A stretch of DNA of 64,000 nt from positions 327,218-391,217 of the forward strand of contig NHNY01000022.1 of NCBI GenBank assembly GCA_002786065.1, read 5' to 3'. The notes beneath the pieces are model-generated. The model was not told the DNA's origin and did no database searches. It saw only the letters and a list, made by a program, of their open reading frames with translations. This DNA is from Microcyclospora pomicola. Lineage: Eukaryota; Ascomycota; Dothideomycetes; Capnodiales. The translations under genes and the position numbers were made by a program. The first letter of the stretch is position 1. Every line of letters begins with the position of its first letter. Of this stretch, positions 33,336 through 44,328 are shown in pieces.

Positions 33336-34301
33336 GTTGGTGATCGTCGTGAGGAGCTATTTATGGAAGTGATTACGTGTGGATTATTTGTCGCGCAGGT
33401 CCCTGCTGTTTCAAGGCTACTGTATAGGTGGATGAGAAAAGTCGTGCGGAGACAGATACGTAGGACGATGCTGTCGTGATAGCATTCTCAGTCCCTGGTG
33501 GACGGTCCGTCGAGTAGGCGGGGGTGTAGGTGGTGTGAGGCAAGGAAACATGCAAAGGTCGGTGAGTCAAAGTGAAGTCGAGTAGATGCACTGGCAGTAA
33601 GAGCGGTGACACGACCAAGGCAGTACATGCATGTTTGTACAGTATTGCGTTGTCGCGGCGGGCAGAACCGGGCCACCCCACCTTCAGTCCACGTCGGCTG
33701 AATGAGTCGTGATGACGCAGCAAACCGGCCTCCATCACCTCGCGCCGTTGTCTTTCCCGAAGAGGCATGGACGAGGATTCATCCGTCCACCTCTCGGCTT
33801 CCCCGCCAGACTTGGTCTATGCCAGCGTCAGCTCTTTCGAGTCTACGACCATCGTCAATGAGAATGCAAGCAGTCATGAGGGGGTGTCTAGTCGATAAGA
33901 GGATGGCCTCGTTTCTTTCTACTGAGAAAAGGAATGAGAATAGACAGAGTGGGAGAGCGAGAGGGACAGAGGGTATGTCATATGCACATCCAGACAAGGA
34001 AATCGTACAATGACAGTACAGTGACAATACAGTACAGTGTACAACAAGAGGAAAGGGGGTATTCAAGTTCTCCAGGTGCCAGATGCCGCCTTCGTTCGCC
34101 GGACCTTTTTTCCTCTCCTCCATCTTCTCACTCTCCATTCTTGCACACCAAGATGGTTTTGCAGCCTGATCAAACATCAGAAACAAGCACGCCGAAACTT
34201 TCGCCAATGAGAGAGCAATTCAATTGCTTCATGTCAAGTCAATGCAACAAAAACAAAAACATAAGACAGCGGTTCACTGGATCGTCCCAAGTAAGCAGCA
34301 T
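33336..34301. other. Intergenic region upstream of IFRD and 3' of the chitin synthase
   Basis: About 970 bp holding the IFRD promoter and the chitin synthase 3' UTR. A short ACAGTAC-rich tract (ACAGTACAGTGACAATACAG) sits near 34014-34041. The two 130-140-codon minus frames here look like chance ORFs. Confidence 0.5.
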
Positions 34302-37179
34302 CTACCGCCTCGCGAAACAGCACAACAGCCCACTGCGGCCCAAGAACCATAGACAGCCGATGAAGCGGATAAGCGACAAACCCGCAGTGGCCCAGAGCAA
34401 CGCACGGAAGAAGCCCGCGGTACGCGTGTTGGCCTTGTCGGTGAAGCCGAACTTGTCAATGTTGTCGCTGGTGATGGCGATGGCAAGAAGAGCGTTGGAG
34501 AAGATCCACAGCGTGACGAGACGCGTGCGGAAGGATTTGTACGAGTCCTCGAGTGTCTTCTTGTTGCTCTCCTTGGGTGGGATGTAAGGGGCCAGGGCGC
34601 GCTTCACCGTCGCTTCGAACTGCTCATCAATATGCGCTTGAGGTAGGTCGAGTTCTTCAATCACCGTGGCTTTGCCGTCGGAGGCTTTCTGCGTTTGCAC
34701 GGACGGGAGAGCGTCAGCTTTGTCCGAACCCTTGGTACCCCAGGAGACATCGTGCCAGTTGCTGAAGGCGTACACCATCAGAATATTGATGTAGGACGTC
34801 GCCATGAGCAGATACTGTGGGAAGGAGGTGAACATGTGCCATGGGTCGAAGTAAAGGAACGAGGCCACGAAGTAGAGGCCGAATGTCGCCGCCAGAGCGA
34901 TGACAATGATACCAGGACCACTGGAGCCGAAGAATGATTTCAAGAACGCGTCGGCGCCGTCTTGAGTATCAATATCTGCATACGTGGCTTTCGACGTGAA
35001 CGCTCGGACGACGAGATAAATCGAGTCCACGATGATGTAGAGCTGGATGAGGGCGAAGACGACAAAGGAGGTGATGTACGACCATCTACTACCCTTCGGT
35101 CTGTTTCCGAGGGCCAAGATGAATTGCAGTAGCAGGAAGGCCACGTAGATATACTTGATGATGGTGTTGAAGATGGGCGTTGCCGTGTTGCCGAAGGGGA
35201 ATGCCCGGTTGTTGTTGCCGGTCGTTGGCGTACCGACGAGATCGATGATGACAACAGTGGTGAGGTAGTATGAGGCTGCGATTTGTCAACAGATGAGACC
35301 TCAACGAACAGCATGATCAGACTTACCCAGAGAAAACCAAGTCAGGATGACCGTGATGATATTGTAGAGCAATTGAAAGTGGAACACGACCATTCGAATG
35401 ATGTTGTGTCCCGAGCGGTACATCCGTCCGAAATGCATCAGCGAGTACAAGGTAGCGGCAAAAGATCCGTTGAGCCAGCGTCGGCGTTGTCCGATGAATT
35501 CAGGAGCACGATCTGGCACATCCGTCTCACCTTTCGCCGCCTTGACATAAGTCAGATGCCATTTGCTGCCAGCTTTGGCCACCAGCTCGAAACACAGGAT
35601 ACGATCCTCGGCCAGAAACATGTTCTTCTTGAAGATGTTCATTCCCTCGATACCCTTCGCACCGAGCTGCTTTGAAAGCGTGTGATCACCGTGAAAATAC
35701 TGCTCGAGAGGTCGTCCCATGATCGCGCGGAAACGATATGCCGAAAAAGCACCAGGCAACACCGTCACGTATCCGAAGGAGGATTCCAGCGGTTTGTCCA
35801 GGATGTTGGAGATCTTGTATTCGAAATTTTGGATGGCCACAAGAGGGTTGAGTAGATTCCGCCAACCTCTACCAAGCAATGCGGTGATTTCACCACAAGC
35901 TCCTCCCAGATCTTTATCGTTGTAGAAAGCCTCCCAGAGAGCGAGCAATGATTTGTGGCCCGGCTTTGTTCCGGCGTCCAGCAGAATACAAACTTCCGGG
36001 TTGAGGATACGGCCGAATGCAGTGAACAGCCATCTGTGCGAGTTGATCTTCTTGCTGTTCTTTTGCTTCAAGCAGAACATCATCTGCACCGGCGGGAGCG
36101 TTGTGGGGCCATCATCCATCGGCCTGATGAGCACCTGATTCGGCGTGACGGACAATTGTGTGGTGTACTCGAAGATGTGGGCCACGGTCTCTTTGCCGTC
36201 AATATCCTTCTTCATGATGCCATCCTGATAGACACCGATTGTCGCCAGCAGATCTAAAGTCCCCTTATCGCACGGATCGATACCGTCAAACACCAGACAC
36301 ACCACAATCTTCTGCCATGCTGGTCCGCCTTTGTTCCAGAATTCCGACTTTTTGATGTTGACAATGTCTCGAATGTTCTGCATCACACCGTGTAACGTGC
36401 GTGCGGTCAAGATCTTGTCTTCGTTGTAGTATGTCACAGCAATCAACAATTCGGTGTGTCGGTTGTACATGGCTGGTCGGAGATTGTATCCGTTCTTCAG
36501 GGTGAAATCGAAGGGATCGCAGGTCGCTGCAGTGTATCGCAGGTGGGTGAACTCTTCGCTGCCGCTTTCCAGGTCATTCTTGTACTTCGGCTGCACTGCG
36601 TTTTGGATCGCAGACGGCACCGGATAATCTGCGCTCAACACAGCACCCTGCACAAGCTTCACCTTACGGGTCGCGTTTCTCTGAAGACCTTTGGACGCTG
36701 CAGGCCCACCAGGGACCTGTCGCTGTTGCCATGCTTCGGTGTTGGGCGTCACACTCCTTTCGTATGGGCTCGGTGCGCGGTCTTTCTCGCCATATCCCGG
36801 ATCGGTGAGGGTGTGACCATAGCCCGCGCCGGGCTCGTCGTAGCCGTGATATGGCTGATGCCCACCCGTTCCTGTATACGACTCTTCCAGGTTGTATCCA
36901 GATGGCTCGTGAATGCCTGGTGTGCTGGCATGGCTGGCAGGCTCGTCAAAGGGACCTTGGAACGGACCAGCAGGGTTGAGTAGCGAGCGTTGTGCTTCGT
37001 CTTCATCACTGTGATGAGAGGGGGGTCCTCGATATTGTTGCTGTGCGCGCGATCAGTCTCCCGTGGACCCTCGACTTCGTTCCGTTCATGACGGTAGCTG
37101 TGCTCACCTGCCCACCATGCATGTTTTGCATGTTGTGGTCGTTACCACCGCCATATCCTCCACCACCTTGGTAAGCCAT
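34302..37179 (-). CDS. Class III chitin synthase
   Basis: Three exons: 37179-37108 (24 codons, [12 protein letters not shown]), 37040-35327 and 35275-34302, with introns of 67 and 51 bp, giving 919 aa. The last junction restores [23 protein letters not shown]. The enzyme polymerises UDP-GlcNAc into chitin at the plasma membrane. Seen: a Gly/Tyr/Pro-rich N-terminus, an [18 protein letters not shown] neck, ITYYNED-type start of the GT2 fold ([12 protein letters not shown]), [20 protein letters not shown] and the hallmark QRRRW at 542-546. Five or more hydrophobic helices follow in the third exon. There is no myosin motor, unlike classes V/VII. The class III call is by sequence recall of AYQ/Gly-rich starts and the neck motif. 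Class III enzymes act in apical growth. Confidence 0.95.
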
Positions 37180-38143
37180 GCTGGATCAAGGCTTGCCGTG
37201 TACTCGGAAACGTTGATGCTTTTCAAAACTTCCAAACGAATGGCACTACCTGCGCACAACTCGTGTATGAAGGTTCTTCGCTGAGCACTGTCTCGAGCTC
37301 GTGGCCGTAGGAATGCTAAAGCGTATATGCGCAGGCCGGGGAGCGAAGGGCTGTGCAGCTCACAACGGCGGCTAGAGGAGGTAGGTTCTGCGCGATTGTT
37401 GTACGGTAGGAAGGGGAGTTGGAGGGGGAAGATAGTGGGAGGATGGGTGCATGAATGAACGAAGGGATTCAGTGGTGGACGGTGAAGGAGGACAAGGCCC
37501 CTAAAGTACAGGTCGGCAGCACTTGGCGTAGTTCTGGCGCAGGTGATGGGCGTTTGGTCAGGGTCTGGCGTGGGTTTGAGATGCGATTCGAAGATGGACA
37601 ACGCGACTGGACTAGCCGGCGTTTCAGCTTGGGCCCCTACCACATTACGTATGCGTCGAGCAGGAGAAGCACCAGAAGAACATGAACAAGGGGAACATTC
37701 ACTCCACCTCTCACCTCAGTTCGAACACGCCTCATCTGCAATTCTTGGTATCGACAATATCTTGATAACCACTCTTGCATCGTCATCTCAACTCATGTTC
37801 AGACCATCTCGTATCCTGCCAGCCTTCGTGTAGGATCAACGCTACATCACTGATCCCAAAGATAACATTTCTTGTGCATTCGCCCTCGTTGGTCTGTCCG
37901 CGCTTGCGCCACTCCTGCTGATCACTTTTCGTTAGCCGATCGAGGTTGCATACATGGCCACCTATGGAATACAGCTGTGTCGGGACTGTTCGTGAGTGGC
38001 ACGGCATTCTTGTCCCGGTGACCGCGAATAGTGCGTCCTAGTACTGCCTATTTGCTGTTCAGTGCGCTCACCGAGAAGGAAGCTGTGTACTGTTGTAGCC
38101 ACGCACAGCACTTGATTACAGTACAAGACGACAGTCCAACAAA
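37180..38143. other. Divergent region upstream of the chitin synthase and APH-like genes
   Basis: About 960 bp. A long minus-strand frame reaches into the chitin synthase 5' end (37104-37643) but has unlikely composition and is probably 5' UTR. No other gene seen. Confidence 0.5.
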
Positions 38144-38941
38144 ATGAGCCCCTCTTTGCGCATTGTCAGCGCAAGTGAGTGGGAATCTGCCCAGACTATG
38201 TCTCCAGACCACGTCCCTAATGTGTTCAAGATTGATGAGACCGCCGTCGCAAAGACAGGCCTCGACGAAGGGCAGGCCAAATCAGAAGTAGCTGCCATGG
38301 AGCTGGCTCGTGCTTCGACCACTATTCCCATACCCAAAGTATACAACTGCTATCAGGTCGAATCCACGCAGAGATGGTGTATTTTGATGGAGTTTGTAGA
38401 AGGCGAAGTGCTCCAAGAAGCTTGGGGCAAGGCCAACACTGAGTTCAAGACCAACATCATCAAGCAAGTCAAAGGCTACATGGACGAGCTGCGTTCTATG
38501 AAAGGATCAGTCATCGGCACTGTAGATGGTGGGCAATGTCGAGACCAGTTTTTCGAGGACCAATCTGAACCCTACGGTCCCTTTGCCGCCGTGTCTGACT
38601 TCCACGACGCCTTGATCGAAGTCATCAGGAATACGCAGAACAACGCCTGGGTAGAGATGGTCGCAGGTTTTATAAAGAACCTCTCGACGCACGACATTGT
38701 CTTAACCCACTCAGACCTGGCACCTCGCAATATCATCGTGCGAGATGGTCGTGTCGTTGCGATTCTCGATTGGGAGCTGGCAGGCTACTACCCTGCCTAC
38801 TGGGAATATGTCAAGGCCTACTACCTCCCAGCATGGGAAAGCGGGTGGATACAGGAACGTGCACCGGATCAAATCCTGGAATCTTTCCCAATAGAGCATG
38901 CTGTATTGGCACATGCTATCAGCATTATTACGGCCTGGTAA
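38144..38941 (+). CDS. APH-family phosphotransferase (aminoglycoside phosphotransferase/choline-kinase-like fold)
   Basis: A 265-aa single-exon protein of the fungal APH group. After an N-terminal lobe with VYNCYQVESTQRWCILMEFVEG, the catalytic loop reads LTHSDLAPRNIIV (D191, N196) and the metal-binding motif ILDWELAGYYPAYWEY (D209). The ATP lysine is not obvious, as FKIDETAVAKTG offers one candidate. The C-terminus is short. These proteins phosphorylate small hydroxyl compounds in some cases, but the substrates of the many fungal paralogues are unknown. They are expanded in Dothideomycetes and often fast-evolving. Confidence 0.85.
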   Translation: MSPSLRIVSASEWESAQTMSPDHVPNVFKIDETAVAKTGLDEGQAKSEVAAMELARASTTIPIPKVYNCYQVESTQRWCILMEFVEGEVLQEAWGKANTEFKTNIIKQVKGYMDELRSMKGSVIGTVDGGQCRDQFFEDQSEPYGPFAAVSDFHDALIEVIRNTQNNAWVEMVAGFIKNLSTHDIVLTHSDLAPRNIIVRDGRVVAILDWELAGYYPAYWEYVKAYYLPAWESGWIQERAPDQILESFPIEHAVLAHAISIITAW

Positions 38942-39256
38942 ATGATGAGCGTGTGGATCACTTTGCAGTCCATCGTACAGTTAATTCTCTCTTGGTGCTA
39001 CTCCCAAACGCCACTGAAATCCGTCAAACTTGCAACCAAGACTTGAACAAACGATCCAATCCACAATCACACTACTCCCCAGCAAATTCAGCAGACAGAA
39101 CCACAGGCCGCCAGCAGTATCTCCAGGACTGGTCAGGGGCCCACTCGTACCTTCGAGACGACATCATCAGAATGTCTTCAATTTTGGCATGCCATCATTC
39201 GCAGCTCATGCGTCGAGTTTTTGTGCTGTTTGACAAAACCTGGTGATTGTGCTGCA
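38942..39256. other. Short intergenic region between convergent APH-like and DUF6914-like genes
   Basis: About 315 bp; nothing recognised beyond the two 3' ends. Confidence 0.5.
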
Positions 39257-39784
39257 TCAACTTCTTCTGGAAGAGCCACTCATCTTCAATCCGCCAGTCT
39301 TCGATCCGCTCGATAGCGTCCCACTTGACATAGGACCTGCGCTGCGTCTGGTTCCGCTTGTAGTTCCGCCTGGTCTGGTACCGCTCGATCCGGGTGCAGA
39401 TGGCCTTTGGAGCTCCACTTGAGCATTGAAGTGCGCGCTGGTGCCAGGAGGAACCATGTTTTTGGTCTCCAGCTTGGAAAGAACGGCAACAGTGAAGGTC
39501 TGGCAGCGTTGAAGCGGGACCGATTGGACGGCAGCTTTAAATTTCCCTCTGTCAGACTCCGGGATTTTCCCGATTGGGATCAATTGATCGATTCCTCGAC
39601 TATACAGTCGTTTGCCATCTGCAATCTCCAGCTGGTAACCCGTTGGTGGCACCACTCGATGCCCTCCTTTAACGTGGTACCAAGTGCAAGTTGGTTCGCC
39701 GGGTCTCGACAGCATGAGCATCCAGTGCCGAGTGTGATCGAGCTGGGAACGCTTGCAAAGGCCGACATAGACATCGAGAGACAT
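39257..39784 (-). CDS. DUF6914-like fungal protein
   Basis: A 175-aa ORF. Residues 1-115 fit a small fungal domain of unknown function (the DUF6914 type, judged from memory). The opening strand is LDVYVGLCKRS, followed by TRHWMLMLSRPGE, WYHVKGG, then QLIPIGKIPESDRGKFKAAVQSVPL. The C-terminal 55 residues are Ser/Gly/Thr-rich and disordered (SGTRPGGTTSGTRRSAGPMSSG). No catalytic residues are evident. A missing cysteine-tryptophan block (WNCxxW) at the end of the domain would make it a divergent member. Codon use looks coding. Function unknown. Confidence 0.62.
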   Translation of the reverse strand: MSLDVYVGLCKRSQLDHTRHWMLMLSRPGEPTCTWYHVKGGHRVVPPTGYQLEIADGKRLYSRGIDQLIPIGKIPESDRGKFKAAVQSVPLQRCQTFTVAVLSKLETKNMVPPGTSAHFNAQVELQRPSAPGSSGTRPGGTTSGTRRSAGPMSSGTLSSGSKTGGLKMSGSSRRS

Positions 39785-40643
39785 GCTTTGAAGAACAAGG
39801 AATTGAGAGGTCTTGTGGGACTGTTCGAGAACTCTTGGAAACTGGGAAAAAATGACTATGAAAGATTGAAGCTATGATCTCACAAATCAAGAAGTCGATT
39901 GGAAGTGGAAACTGTGATATTGACGTGCGAACAACGACTTGTGCCGGATGGGACAACAGTGCTTTTATGCTGCTCGCGAACTTGCCACACAGCAACTCTG
40001 AGTCTTTGTAAATAGGCCACCGTCGACAGGAAGTCGCTCATCCTGCGGGTTTCAGAATGCCACCCGTACGAATGAGAGATCGTTGATGACGGCTGGAGAT
40101 CCCAGGCATGTGCCGAAGTGAAGCATCATGTACCTAGGTTTGATCGTTCGAAACAACAGGCGCATATGCAGAACCCCGTTTCGCAGTGACTTGATCGAAG
40201 TTTAACAAAGCGATTCACACGCTGATGCCTGACGATGAAACGAGGATATGTTGTTTCAACACATCCGTTCGCAACCATGTGAAGTTGGTGTTGGTTGTTA
40301 AGCGCGCAGCCGTGGCTGCGCGCCCGGCGCCTAAGGAGGAGCAGGCGCTGGCTTTTCGCAGAACGCTCTAACAGATCCACAATCACTTTAGACCCCAGTC
40401 ACATTGACTATGCACATCTTAATTGTCGCTAACGTCACGGCGTCACGCGCCGAGCTCATGGCTAAAGGTCCGCTCGATTCCCTGTGTGCAGAGGGATGAT
40501 ATCGCATTCTGGTGAGCCGTAGACCTCACTTTATCCAGTATTTCCCTCGAGTGTGGTCAACCATTTCCCAATAGCTGTCAAACTCTCCGACGATTCGAAA
40601 GCGGGTGTTGCTACCACTACTGCGACCATCAATATCGAACAAC
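39785..40643. other. Divergent intergenic region (DUF6914-like / hydrolase)
   Basis: About 860 bp with both promoters. A perfect 10-bp inverted repeat lies at 40302-40323. No other gene recognised. Confidence 0.5.
40302..40323. repeat. Perfect 10-bp inverted repeat with 2-bp spacer
   Basis: GCGCGCAGCC and its reverse complement flank GT. It sits 320 bp upstream of the hydrolase ATG and could be a binding site for a dimeric factor or a chance palindrome in GC-rich DNA. Confidence 0.7.
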
Positions 40644-41639
40644 ATGGGACTCAAGAGTGACATTCATCCATATCCGACGCCATTCATTGCGCAACCACGC
40701 GAGGAACACAAGCAAAGCCTGATTCTCCTTCATGGTCGAGGGAGTAACGGCAAGAAGTTCGGAACTGAATTCCTCATCGGGCGGACTACGCGAGAGTTGC
40801 CAGATGTCGATGCAGCGTTGCATCCGGCGACGATTGCGAGCATGTTTCCCAATATGAAATTCATCTTTCCAACGGCTCGGAAGCGGCGGGCGAAGTGGTA
40901 CAATCGAGCTACGATCAGTCAGTGGTTTGATAGCGTTCCGATCAACGAGCAGGATGCGGGCATGAGCAAGGAGGAGGAAGAGTGGCAGCTTGAGGGCCTT
41001 AAACAGTCGCGGGCATATCTCATGATGTTGGTGGACGAAGAAGTCAAGCTTGTGGGGCGTACTAATGTGGTTATCGGCGGTTTGAGCCAGGGCTGTGCTA
41101 TGAGCCTGCACTTGCTATTGAGCTACGAGGGATCGCATTCCTTAGGCGGATTTGTAGGCATGAGTGGATGGCTACCTTTCATCGATGCGATTGAGAGAAT
41201 CATCCATCCCAACGATTTCCACCGGAGTCGAGAAGGTGGATATGAGAATGAGGAAGACGATGATGATCCTTTCGCCACGTCTGACGACGATGATGGATTG
41301 GGATTTGAAGACGACCAGTCAGACCAGTGCGAGGCCGGTAGCGAGCCTTCGAGCACCGCAGTGAAAGTCTGCAACTTCGTTCGAGACAACATGGACCTGC
41401 CGCCAATCACTTCTACATTACAGCCATCTTGGCTATCAACGCCGGTCTTCCTAGGGCACGGAAAATACGACGAGAAGGTGAAGGTGACCAAAGGCCTTCG
41501 CGCTGCGGACTGTCTTAGAGATCTCGGGCTGCAAGTTCTGTGGAAGGAGTACGATGAGGGGCACTGGTATAAAGTCCCTGATCAGATTGATGACATTGTC
41601 GAATTTCTGCAGCAGTGCTTGTCACGGCGAAAGGTCTGA
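40644..41639 (+). CDS. Acyl-protein thioesterase/carboxylesterase-like alpha/beta hydrolase
   Basis: Single exon, 331 aa from ATG 40644 (MGLKSDIHPYP; 13 in-frame codons precede it at 40605). It belongs to the phospholipase/carboxylesterase (LYPLA-type) group. The oxyanion segment is LILLHGRGSNG, the nucleophile is S148 in GGLSQG, the acid lies in LGHGKYDEKV and the base in EGHWYKVPDQI. Between the nucleophile region and the acid is an Asp/Glu-rich insertion of about 50 residues (ENEEDDDDPFATSDDDDG) absent from canonical 230-aa thioesterases. It is likely cytosolic: there is no signal peptide. The family depalmitoylates proteins or cleaves small esters; the substrate here is unknown. Confidence 0.88.
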   Translation: MGLKSDIHPYPTPFIAQPREEHKQSLILLHGRGSNGKKFGTEFLIGRTTRELPDVDAALHPATIASMFPNMKFIFPTARKRRAKWYNRATISQWFDSVPINEQDAGMSKEEEEWQLEGLKQSRAYLMMLVDEEVKLVGRTNVVIGGLSQGCAMSLHLLLSYEGSHSLGGFVGMSGWLPFIDAIERIIHPNDFHRSREGGYENEEDDDDPFATSDDDDGLGFEDDQSDQCEAGSEPSSTAVKVCNFVRDNMDLPPITSTLQPSWLSTPVFLGHGKYDEKVKVTKGLRAADCLRDLGLQVLWKEYDEGHWYKVPDQIDDIVEFLQQCLSRRKV

Positions 41640-42414
41640 TGCGTGGGATCTCGTGGAGTTTTGATGCCAGCGGGTAACAAGAGGGAATCACGACAAGGGA
41701 GATTCATTTCGAAAGTCCATTGAGCCTAAACTATATGATTCAGACGTTTCCTCGTCGATTCTAGGCGTACTTCACGGCCCTACAAGGGGGGCAAGTGAGA
41801 TGGCTCGTGTCTGTAGTTGCCGCGACATATCTTGAGCCGAGGACCCCAGAGCACATATTTACAGGTTTAGGGTTGATTGTTCGAGTCGAGCTTCGTTCAC
41901 GATTGATCCTGGTCGTTCGCCACATATCTGTCCCCTCGTCGGATACATTTTCCAATCACTATCTCCCTCATGTCACTTGAGAGAAAAAAAATCTATACCA
42001 TATCATGTACGCGCATCGCGATGCGCTTTCATGTCTGATGTTGTTGCAGGCTAGCTCGCATCACACTACATGCATGGAGCCCTCTCTCTCTCTCATCGTT
42101 CCAGTGGGAGTGCATCGTATCATGACTTACCACTCCGTGGCTTACGTTGTTACCAACAGGCCCAAGAAGCATTGATCAGTCCACCAATACTTTCCGGGAG
42201 TCACATTGTCCAAGATGCATAAATTGCTGCAGAAGGTTGACGAAGTCATGAAGACCGCCAGCGACGCAGCTGCGTGGAGCTAGAGTACGTCACAATCGTG
42301 CGTACTCGGAGGCTTATCGCTGTCTATCACTTGTCCGAGCTCTGTAATTCTCAGGTGAAAGACACACATGTTTCCAACTCCGAGAATGGCTGAACTAAGA
42401 TTTCTGTGTCTACC
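41640..42414. other. Intergenic region upstream of the DUF218-like gene
   Basis: About 770 bp, including a (CT)n run at 42082-42094 and the 12-bp palindrome ACGCAGCTGCGT at 42264-42275. No gene recognised. Confidence 0.5.
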
Positions 42415-43206
42415 ATGGCTAGGGATAAATCTACAATGCAAGACTTGACCGAGCTGATCATTGTCTGCTGCCATGCCATCTTCACCGGCAGCGATATATA
42501 TGACGAGTCCCACTGGTCGTTGGTCCCTTTCCAGCGCTCCGACGCGAGCATTGGCAAGCCGGGCGACCACCAGACCTTCCTCGCCCACATCCTCGCCGCC
42601 GCCGTGGCCGCTGATGCGCGGCCCCAGGCCATGCTCATGTTCTCGGGCGGCCGGACCACCGAGCACGACGTCTCCGAGGCCGCGAGCTACCGCAACGCCT
42701 TGTCGGGGCTCGGCTCGCCGCGCTTCGACAAGGTCTACGAGCGCAGCGTGTGCGAGGAGCTGGCGACCGACTCCTACCAGAACCTGCTCTTCTCCATCAT
42801 CAAGTTCCGCGAGCTGACGGGCCGGTACCCGAGGTTCGTGACGGTCATCACGCACGCGTTCAAGCAACGCCGCTTTCTCGATTTGCATGCCCCAGCGATC
42901 AAGTGGCCGGCCAGCCGGATCCGCGTGCATGGCATCAACCCACCCATGACGACACAGGAGCTCGAGGAGGTGACCGACGCGGAGAGCGAGCGCGCGTCGA
43001 AGCTGTTCGTCGAGGACTTGTACGGGATGCGAAGCCCGTTGTCCGATAAGCGTACCACCCGCAACTGGGACGCAAGTTCCCTGGCGAAGTTGGCCGAAGT
43101 CGATGTAGAAGATGCCGAGCTGGCGAAGCTGTTGCATTGGAGTGGTGGCGAGGACGGCAAGCAGATTTTCCAAGGCTCGTTGCCGTGGAGCGAGGCAGAG
43201 GCGTAG
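42415..43206 (+). CDS. DUF218/YdcF-like protein
   Basis: Single exon, 263 aa, with the start at ATG 42415 (ACCATGG context). The N-terminal strand IIVCCHAIFTG is followed by FQ, HILAAAVAA, then AMLMFSGGRTT with SEAASYRNAL, and later FVTVITHAFKQRRFL and RIRVHGINPP. This order fits the DUF218 superfamily of Rossmann-like proteins, of which YdcF binds S-adenosylmethionine. There are no membrane helices. Eukaryotic members are uncharacterised. The gene is very GC-rich and its 3' end lies 68 bp from the convergent Ten1 gene. Confidence 0.75.
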   Translation: MARDKSTMQDLTELIIVCCHAIFTGSDIYDESHWSLVPFQRSDASIGKPGDHQTFLAHILAAAVAADARPQAMLMFSGGRTTEHDVSEAASYRNALSGLGSPRFDKVYERSVCEELATDSYQNLLFSIIKFRELTGRYPRFVTVITHAFKQRRFLDLHAPAIKWPASRIRVHGINPPMTTQELEEVTDAESERASKLFVEDLYGMRSPLSDKRTTRNWDASSLAKLAEVDVEDAELAKLLHWSGGEDGKQIFQGSLPWSEAEA

Positions 43207-43274
43207 ATCGATAGAGAAATAGATAGATAGACGTAGCGTGAGCGCGACACGCTCAACTGCCAGCTGGCTTCATC

Positions 43275-43738
43275 TCAACCCCTCTCCGAGCTGGCGATGT
43301 CAGCCGTGTACGCCTTCGTCGCCTGCTCGTATACCTCCAGCTTGATCACGCCCGCCGTCCAGATCATAGACGCATCGACCGTCGTGATCGCCGATGCTTC
43401 CCTGTCATTGGACTCCTTCTCCCCCTTCCGCGTCACATACCCCATAACGTTCACCCACGCACCCACTTCAAGCAAGCCTCGCTCCAGCGTCTCCAGCACG
43501 TTCTGCACACTCACCGCTGCAGTCGGGGTGTCACGCATCGTGGCGGGATAGCGTGTGCGGAGGTAAAGTGTCGCGGTCGCGATATCATATGCATGCACGC
43601 TGTTTCCGCGGTTAGAGAGATCTCACTGAGGTATATGCAGATCGAGCAGGGTGGTTACCATCCGAGGAAACGGACTTTCGTCCCAGGAGGTGTGATCGAT
43701 AGATGCTCCAGGAGGACTAGATGGCTGGGTTCTGGCAT
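43275..43738 (-). CDS. TEN1: Ten1-like telomere-capping OB-fold protein (CST complex)
   Basis: Two exons, 43738-43659 and 43599-43275, with a 59-bp intron (GTAACC...AAACAG) joining in phase 2 to make 134 aa. The junction produces PPGTKVRFLGCVHAYD, matching the conserved start of fungal Ten1; neither exon alone shows it. Further signatures: ATLYLRTRYP, VQNVLETLERGLLEVGAWVNVMGYV and ASMIWTAGVIKLEVYE. Ten1 is the small subunit of the Cdc13/Ctc1-Stn1-Ten1 complex that binds telomeric single-stranded DNA and assists fill-in synthesis. The size (about 130 aa) fits. Small, spliced and fast-evolving, it is often missed by annotation. Identification is by motif recall, quite confident. Confidence 0.85.
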
Positions 43739-44328
43739 GTCAGACGCTGCGATTGGTCAAAGGTAATGAATGCCAGATTTTTGAATAGTTAAAGATGTTC
43801 ATGTTGGGTAGGACTTGTGGATGGTGGAGTGTCAAGGCGAGTGGCGATGGTCAGGTGAATGGTCCTGGGACTGCACATCAGGACTTCATTGCGCACTTCT
43901 TTCAGTGCCGTACCTTACATGGAATGATCTTGGGAATGATCAATTAGACGGATCGTCTGTACACCTCACGATTGAGCATGTACAGGGCACGGACTTCTAG
44001 CCTGCAGTGTACAAGTACCTTACCTATGGTTGTAGGATGTTTTACGAAGTGCACGCCCAAGTTCTATCAATATACATGTCTGATCGGGATACGTTCATCA
44101 CGGCTAAGATTATAGCGTGTTGGCTAGTAAAATGTCAGGTACCTACGAAGGGACCAAAGACTCACAACAGGCTCTGGAAGTAAGTGCTCGTGGTTAAAGA
44201 TGTACCTGATCTTCTCGGCTCTCTTACGAGCTTGTTCATGGTATGCAAGATGCCCATCGTGCCCTTACCCGGCGCCTCCAGAATGCGTTGTAGCGGCAAT
44301 ATCCAATCCCATCATCAATAATTCTGCC
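43739..44328. other. Intergenic region between the Ten1 and Alg13 genes
   Basis: About 590 bp with GTACCT/TACCTT motifs (43908-43920, 44015-44022 and 44138). Contains the Ten1 promoter and the Alg13 3' end. No gene seen. Confidence 0.5.

Noticed and set aside
42280-43173. 297-codon minus-strand frame
   Set aside because: Antisense to the DUF218-like gene; GC-rich DNA keeps the opposite frame open.
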